13,438 bases of DNA from Trileptium ribeirensis (Eukaryota; Nematoda; Enoplea; Enoplida; Thoracostomopsidae). The notes under the pieces were generated by a model, which was given only the letters and a program-made list of their open reading frames with translations, ran no database searches and was not told the origin of the DNA. The DNA lies in contig JASANE010021066.1 of NCBI GenBank assembly GCA_030248225.1, positions 1 to 13,438 of the forward strand, in the 5' to 3' direction. Both the position numbers and the translations under genes were made by a program. Every line of letters starts with the position of its first letter. Positions within the stretch are counted from its first letter, which is position 1. Below, one piece after another: positions 8,567 through 13,438 of this stretch.

Positions 8567-8603
8567 CCCATATGAAGCTCATTTATACGCTTACTCATAT
8601 GGG
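8567..8603. other. Perfect 9-bp inverted repeat, 19-bp spacer
   Basis: CCCATATGA (8567-8575) and TCATATGGG (8595-8603) are exact reverse complements. No run of T or U-rich tail follows, so it is not a clear Pol III stop. It could be a protein-binding dyad or a small hairpin. It is modestly above chance. Confidence 0.5.
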
Positions 8604-8706
8604 CTTGAACAAAATTGTATATCTGTATATCTGAGTTTTGTCAAATAGTCAGCTTAAGGTTGGCTATTTTCATATAAACATTTTTCGAATTTCCGCAGCA
8701 ACAGGT

Positions 8707-9016
8707 ATGGCGCAAAGATAAAATTTTCTTCTGTTATATATTGACATTATATAGTTTTATGATGCAAAACTTTCGCTGATCATCTTAAGCTGATCATTGC
8801 GTTGCCGTCCAGTTTTACGTACTAACATTAAGCGCTCCAACGTATTAAATGCGGACTTTGGGATGGCGCAAAGATAAAACTTTCTTCTGTTATATATTGA
8901 CATTATATAGTTTTATGATGCAAAACTTTCGCTGATCATCTTAAGCTACATTGCGTTGCCGTGCAGTTTTACGTACTAACATTAAGCGCTCCAACGTATT
9001 AAATGCGGACTTTGGG
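8707..9016 (+). repeat. Recent tandem duplication, two ~155-bp copies
   Basis: Copy 1 (8707-8862) and copy 2 (8863-9016) both begin ATGGCGCAAAGATAAAA and end GCGGACTTTGGG. They differ by two clear substitutions (ATTTT/ACTTT after the start; CCGTCCAG/CCGTGCAG) and a small change where copy 1 has CTGATCATTG and copy 2 CTACATTG, so identity is about 97-98%. ATGG stands at the start of copy 1, at the junction and again at 9017, consistent with microhomology. No frame spans both copies. Function is unknown. Confidence 0.95.
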
Positions 9017-9165
9017 ATGGCCAGACACATAATAACTGAAGACATCAGGTTAAAATGACAAAATGTTGTTTGTTACGACCTGGTAAAACAACAACACTAA
9101 TTACTATTATTATATAAACGGAATGCTACCTGGTCGGGAGTCTTGGGCCTTTCAGTTTTCTACCA

Positions 9166-9339
9166 TACTATATAATAAATATATAATAAATATAATAAAT
9201 AGTAAATATAATACATAAAATAATAAATAGTAAATATAATACATAAAATAATAAATAGTAAATATAATACATGAAATAATAAATAATAAACATAATGCAT
9301 ACAATAATAAATAATAAATATGGTACATATATAATGAAC
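9166..9339 (+). repeat. 28-bp AT-rich minisatellite, about five copies
   Basis: The unit AGTAAATATAATACATAAAA plus TAATAAAT begins at 9201, 9229 and 9257, the first two copies being identical. Two decayed copies follow at 9285 and about 9313. About 35 bp of ATAATAAAT-like simple sequence precedes it. It is built almost wholly of A and T and offers no coding frame. Confidence 0.88.
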
Positions 9340-11322
9340 ACTGAATAGAGTAAAAAATTTATTATTTTACTTGTTAAAACAGCCTAGTAGTAACAAGCAT
9401 TTTATATTTATACAAAGATAAATGTGGCTTATCATTTAACCTTACATGTAAAGTTTAGCCAAATTTATCTCTGTGTCCGGTACATAATAGTTACAAATAG
9501 TTGGGCACACCTGAGTCCCGAAACACAGGCATAGATTCCAACAATTTGTGCCGTGAAATACAGCTACTTATTTGCTATCTATAATTCGGATATGTTTCAT
9601 TATTTTTACATTTTCAAATTACACACTTTATCGCAAGTAGGAAATATATATTAGTTCTTGTGTGTTAAAATCATATCAGTATTAACTCTAGCACGCGTCA
9701 TGGGGTTTTTGCTCAGGATACTACAAACGATCGTAAGTTGCAAAATTAACTAAACTACTACAGTATTTCATAAAGAATTCAAGCACAAATAACGCTTTAA
9801 AATCCTGGAGAATGTTTGTGGGAAAAGTTTCAACAGTTCGTGTAAATGCGAGACTTGTAGAAGTACCCGCGCACAACAATTGACTCAAGCATCAATTATT
9901 AAAATTTAGGCTATTGTCTCGTGCAGAATATAAAATGTAAATGACGTAGTCTGGAGGTGTAAGCAAGTTCTGTATCTCCTACAAAGTACTTTGAAATAAA
10001 AAACAAAATCATTTTTAAAGCTTTGGGTAATTTAAAGTAACCAACCAACAACAACGGCGTACCACGCATAAATCTAAACAATCCGACTAGCTGGCTTACC
10101 ATGAATATGTCAATGTTCGTGGCAATCTAGTCCTAATTTAGTTAAAAACTATTATACATTAGTATTAATACAGGTTTTTAAATAATACATCTGAAATTCG
10201 TTCATAAACGTTAGTTTTATAAATAAAATTTGTTTTCGTGTTTGAACGCAAAAGCGAACACTGAACTGTATTTGAATAATAAAATGTAAGCTAAGGATAC
10301 AAGAGCTGAAAAATCCGATATTATCCGCATGTGCACTGCATAATGCAGACAAATATATCCTATGCCTTTATTCTTTTTTGTATATCCTTTTAACTATCGA
10401 TCTTATTTGAATAATTCATTCATGTTCAAGGTCTGTCAGCTAATGGGGAGAGAGTGGGTGGATCGTGCCGGCGTTGGAGAATTCCAGAGAAGGGTAGACA
10501 TTGGGTGAACTCATAATTTTTTAAATTTTGCAATATATACAAATTTTCTAAATTTTTTCAATCTTTCCTTGCATTTTCCCCAATGTTTTCCAGTTTATGC
10601 CAATGAACCTAAAATTTTCTGTGCATCATCTGAGGTCCCGCCAAGGGTCGTGTAGAAAAATTGGAATACCGCGCTGTTCTTCAGGATGTGGAGTCACTTC
10701 GGTCGAAATACTTTTCCCATAAAACTCTATATATCCTTCCGGCTAATGCATTAATTAAATCAAACAACGATTAGTTTGCATGTATTTAACTCTGATCGCT
10801 CACATTATTTTATTTCAAATACCGTTAGCATTCGCTGCTGAGTTCAAATGTTAAAAAATATAAAATATAATTATATAAAAAAATTATCTTTATACGGATT
10901 TATTATCAAATAAAATGCGCAACCTTAGCAATAATTGCTACTATTCGCATTTTGGATTTAATGAAGATTGATTTCAGACATTTCACTCGCTTGCGTCTCT
11001 GCTTTGCACAATTGCTTTTTATAAAATGCTGCTTGAGCAAATAGATTCTGATTTAGCATTGGGCGTTGCTTATTAGGTTTTACATCAGTGGAAGAGTACA
11101 CAATTCTCAGTCGCATTGTATAGAAAATATAGATCAAAATTATTGCATCAAATTATCACCAGCTAAATATCGATAAAACCCTAGAAAGTAAATTGCTGAA
11201 TCCTAAGTCTACTCATGAGTTAACAATTGTACCATATTTTATATAGTTTAAACTGCACATGCAATCAGTTTAGGCTATGACACAAGTAAACTGTAGCATA
11301 TCCAACACAGCATTCAAATATT
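9340..11322. other. Long unique intergenic stretch
   Basis: Nearly 2 kb with no tandem repeat and no gene I can support. Minus-strand frames at 9911-10102 (63 codons) and 10152-10352 (66 codons) lack family motifs. The first begins ATGGTAAGCC, which also reads as a splice-donor-like GTAAGC. Slightly GC-richer patches lie about 10430-10510 and 10620-10700. AATAAA strings occur but are expected at this base composition. Confidence 0.45.
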
Positions 11323-12296
11323 TTACGTATGGTAACTTGTTCAAACTCGTGCTACCAACCTTGTTTGAACTCATCACAACCATGATTACAAATGTATGAA
11401 CGTATTTCTCTCATTAAAACTAGCGTTACAGAAAGAGTTTGAACTCATCACAACCATGAGTACAAATGTATTAACGTATTACTCTCATTGAAACTCGTGC
11501 TACCAAACTCGTTTGAGCTGATCACAACCATGCGTAGAAATGTGTGACCGTATTAATCTCATTGAAACTCGCGCTACCAAACTCGTTTGAACTCATCACA
11601 ACCGTGATTACAAATGTATGAACGTATAACTCTCATTGAAACTCGCGCTGCCGAACTCGTTTGAACTCATCACAACCATGAGTACAAATGTATGAACGTA
11701 TTACTCTCATTGAAACTCGGCTATCAAACTCGTTTAAACTCATCACAACAATGAGTACAAATGTATGACCGTATTACTCTCATTGAAACTCGCGGTACCG
11801 AACTCGTTTGAACTCATCACAACCATGAGTAAAGTTGCATGAACGTATTACTCTCATTGAAACTCGTGCTACCAAACTCGTTTGAACTCGTTACAACAAT
11901 GAGTACAAATATATGACCGTATTACTCTCGTTGAAACCCGCGCTACCGAACTCGTTTGAACTCATCCCAACCATGAGTATAGATACATGAACGTATTACT
12001 CTCATTGAAACTCTCGCTACCGAACTCGTTTGAACTCATCACAACAATTAGTACAAATAAATGACCGTATTACTCTCTTTGAAACTCGCGCTACCGAACT
12101 CGTTTGAACTCATCACAACCATGAGTACAAATGAATGACCGTGTTACTCTCATTGAAACTCTCGCTACCGAACTCGTTTGAACTCATCACAACAATTAGT
12201 ACAAATGAATGACCGTATTACTCTCTTTGAAACTCGCGCTACCGAACTCGTTTGAACTGATCAGAGCCATGCGTACAAATGTATGAACGTATCACT
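11323..12296 (+). repeat. 74-bp tandem array, about 13 copies, dimeric in its right half
   Basis: The landmark TTTGAAC (with variants) recurs at 11364, 11438, 11512, 11586, 11660, 11733, 11807, 11881, 11955, 12029, 12103, 12177 and 12251, almost always at exactly 74 bp. A partial copy precedes it from about 11323, and the last copy fades near 12296. Units share ACTCATCACAACCATGAGT, ACAAATGTATGAACGTATTA, CTCTCATTGAAACTCGCGCT and ACCGAACTCG. The length is not a multiple of three, so no repeated frame forms. From 11660 on, two subtypes mostly alternate. Confidence 0.96.
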
Positions 12297-12338
12297 GTTT
12301 GTTGCTGCAGCAACTACTTGTAGAACGTCTACTTAATC

Positions 12339-12356
12339 AAACTGTGCAAACAGTTT
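12339..12356. other. 7-bp hairpin with GCAA loop
   Basis: AAACTGT, loop GCAA, ACAGTTT. If transcribed on the plus strand, the loop would be a GNRA-type tetraloop. No other sign of an RNA gene is nearby. Confidence 0.35.
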
Positions 12357-13036
12357 TGTCCTTTGCTGCAACACATGGTTGTTTGTTAAATATAAGGTTT
12401 TTCAACAATACCTATTTTTTATTTATAGATAAATATACAAAAACGATACTCTTTATTTTACTGTTTATTTCAAATAAGATAGCAAAAGTTAATATTGCTA
12501 GCTCGGGGACCGATCCAAACTCTACTTGTTTAGATCAGCCTAGGCACTTACATATTTTTTAAAAAATCGAACGATATAAAATATATTCTGGAGGCAATAG
12601 GCTTTAGGCATCCAAAGTTGGATGCAAATTCGTAGCAAAACAACATATGAAATATAGTTTTTAGCAATGAAAGCTTTAATATATATATTTATAAATGTAT
12701 TTGCAAAACTACTGCCTAAATTTCGACTAATAAAATTTGACATAACTAATCTGAAACTTGGAAAATATATAATAATTTAATACATTTATACAGCGCTCTT
12801 TTCGCAAAACGCGTTGCAAAAGCGCCAAAGAAACCATAAAAATGTGCTAAAGAAACTATAATCATATGTAGGAACTGTTTGTCTAAACCTAAAAATAAAA
12901 AAGTAAGTTCCAGCCTTATCAAATATCATTGATTTCCGATGTTTTATTTTGGAATGACAAGAATCTAATTGTCGGGATCTCATCGTAAACAGTTTTTACA
13001 AGCACTTACGTTATTAATGAGGAGGGAACGAATATA

Positions 13037-13063
13037 TATCATTCAATAAAATACTGAATGATA
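13037..13063. other. Perfect 9-bp inverted repeat
   Basis: TATCATTCA (13037-13045), nine-base spacer, TGAATGATA (13055-13063). It is AT-rich and isolated. No element ends or promoter are seen with it. Confidence 0.4.
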
Positions 13064-13298
13064 ATTTAGGAATTTTAATTGAAACCAGATTTCTTCAGTA
13101 TGAAGCATACATTGGTATGGCAAGATAATGGTAACATCTCATTTATTTCCAATACACATTTTGTAAAGTTATTTCTAATGTTGTAGACTAATGCCTGACG
13201 CTTGTCGGAAACTATACATTTATGCAACTCACTTCGCCGCTTCGTATTTTGATGTGGTTTACCGTGATTTCAAGGTTTTGTATGCATGGTTTCGGAGG

Positions 13299-13373
13299 AT
13301 TGAAACTAATGCCATAGCACGAAAGTTTGAACGCATAACCAACATAACCGTGCTCACAAATCTATGAATATGC
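13299..13373 (+). repeat. Isolated diverged copy of the 74-bp repeat
   Basis: About 1 kb right of the main array the same order of landmarks returns: ATTGAAACT, then GTTTGAAC, then ATAACCGTGCTCACAAATCT followed by ATGAA. The last block matches ACAACCGTGATTACAAATGT-ATGAA of the array at about 20 of 25 positions, and overall length is close to one unit. It is either a remnant of a once larger array or a dispersed copy. Confidence 0.7.
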
Positions 13374-13438
13374 GACAAGCAGTCTTATTTTCTAAATTTT
13401 TTGCTTGAGCAAGAGGTAACTGAACGAAGAACAACATA

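Larger units (their letters stand above)
7361..8706. other. Unique intergenic DNA, no confirmed gene
   Basis: Several frames of 60-97 codons occur on both strands, but none has a known motif, and the frame at 8061 opens only from TTG. The stretch holds a strong splice-donor match at 8116-8124, a TTGA-rich micro-repetitive run about 8024-8080, and a clean inverted repeat at 8567-8603, each described separately. It may include an untranslated exon. I cannot show one. Confidence 0.4.
12297..13298. other. Unique intergenic DNA, no confirmed gene
   Basis: A plus-strand frame of 87 codons (12299-12562) begins at the array edge. It has a hydrophobic middle but no recognised domain, and its start lies in the last decayed repeat. 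Minus-strand frames at 12540-12743 and 12786-12983 are likewise featureless. Small dyads are at 12301-12314 (GTTGCTGCAGCAAC, perfect palindrome), 12339-12356 and 13037-13063. Confidence 0.4.

Noticed and set aside
9166..9339. AT-rich replication origin
   Set aside because: Simple AT composition is common in this window, and no origin-specific motif arrangement is visible.
9752..9770. Reverse-strand AATACTGTAGT matching the satellite start
   Set aside because: An 11-base match with no extension on either side, expected by chance given the number of satellite words.
9911..10352. Two minus-strand frames of 63 and 66 codons
   Set aside because: No conserved motif and no convincing splice pairing with each other.
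10391..10407. Likeness to the Ciona spliced-leader exon (TATTTGAATAA)
   Set aside because: Only 11 bases match. A similar string also occurs near 10269, and there is no donor or snRNA-like body after it.
12299..12562. 87-codon plus-strand frame beginning MLLQQLLVERLL
   Set aside because: It starts in the decayed end of the 74-bp array, has no domain I recognise, and ends in low-complexity sequence.

Overview
This window looks like non-coding nuclear DNA from an animal. It is strongly AT-rich, has no long open reading frame (the longest ATG-initiated frames are 97 codons), and shows no bacterial gene layout. More than half of its length is tandem or duplicated DNA. Repeat style and base composition suggest a compact, AT-rich invertebrate genome. 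A tunicate such as Ciona is my guess only, and nothing in the sequence proves it. I recognise no protein-coding gene, rRNA, complete tRNA, CRISPR array or intact transposon.

Layout. Positions 1-3344 hold 24 head-to-tail copies of a ~140-bp satellite, running in from the left edge. The array ends sharply in an AT-rich tract (3345-3461) that keeps small satellite scraps. Positions 3462-4184 hold unique DNA and two diverged copies of a ~160-bp unit. Positions 4185-5806 are mostly unique, with an AT tract near 4495, a tRNA/SINE-like fragment on the minus strand near 4850, and a GC-richer patch near 5150. An ~83-bp array (eight copies) fills 5807-6396. A 152-165-bp array (five copies) with nested GCATAAG heptamers fills 6590-7360. 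Unique DNA follows to 8706. A very recent tandem duplication of ~155 bp lies at 8707-9016, and a 28-bp AT minisatellite at about 9201-9339. A long unique stretch follows (9340-11322). A regular 74-bp array (about 13 full copies plus partial ends) fills 11323-12296 and switches to an alternating 148-bp dimer in its second half. The final kilobase is unique except for one isolated, diverged copy of the 74-bp repeat at 13299-13373.

No genes act together here in the usual sense. The shared theme is architecture: four unrelated tandem families lie within 13 kb, and each carries an inverted repeat in its unit. The 140-bp satellite carries three dyads in fixed order and a motif one base short of the mammalian CENP-B box spacing. 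The most promising reading is a heterochromatic or centromere-like satellite edge next to a cluster of young, hairpin-bearing minisatellites. That reading is inference. The repeats and dyads themselves are seen directly.
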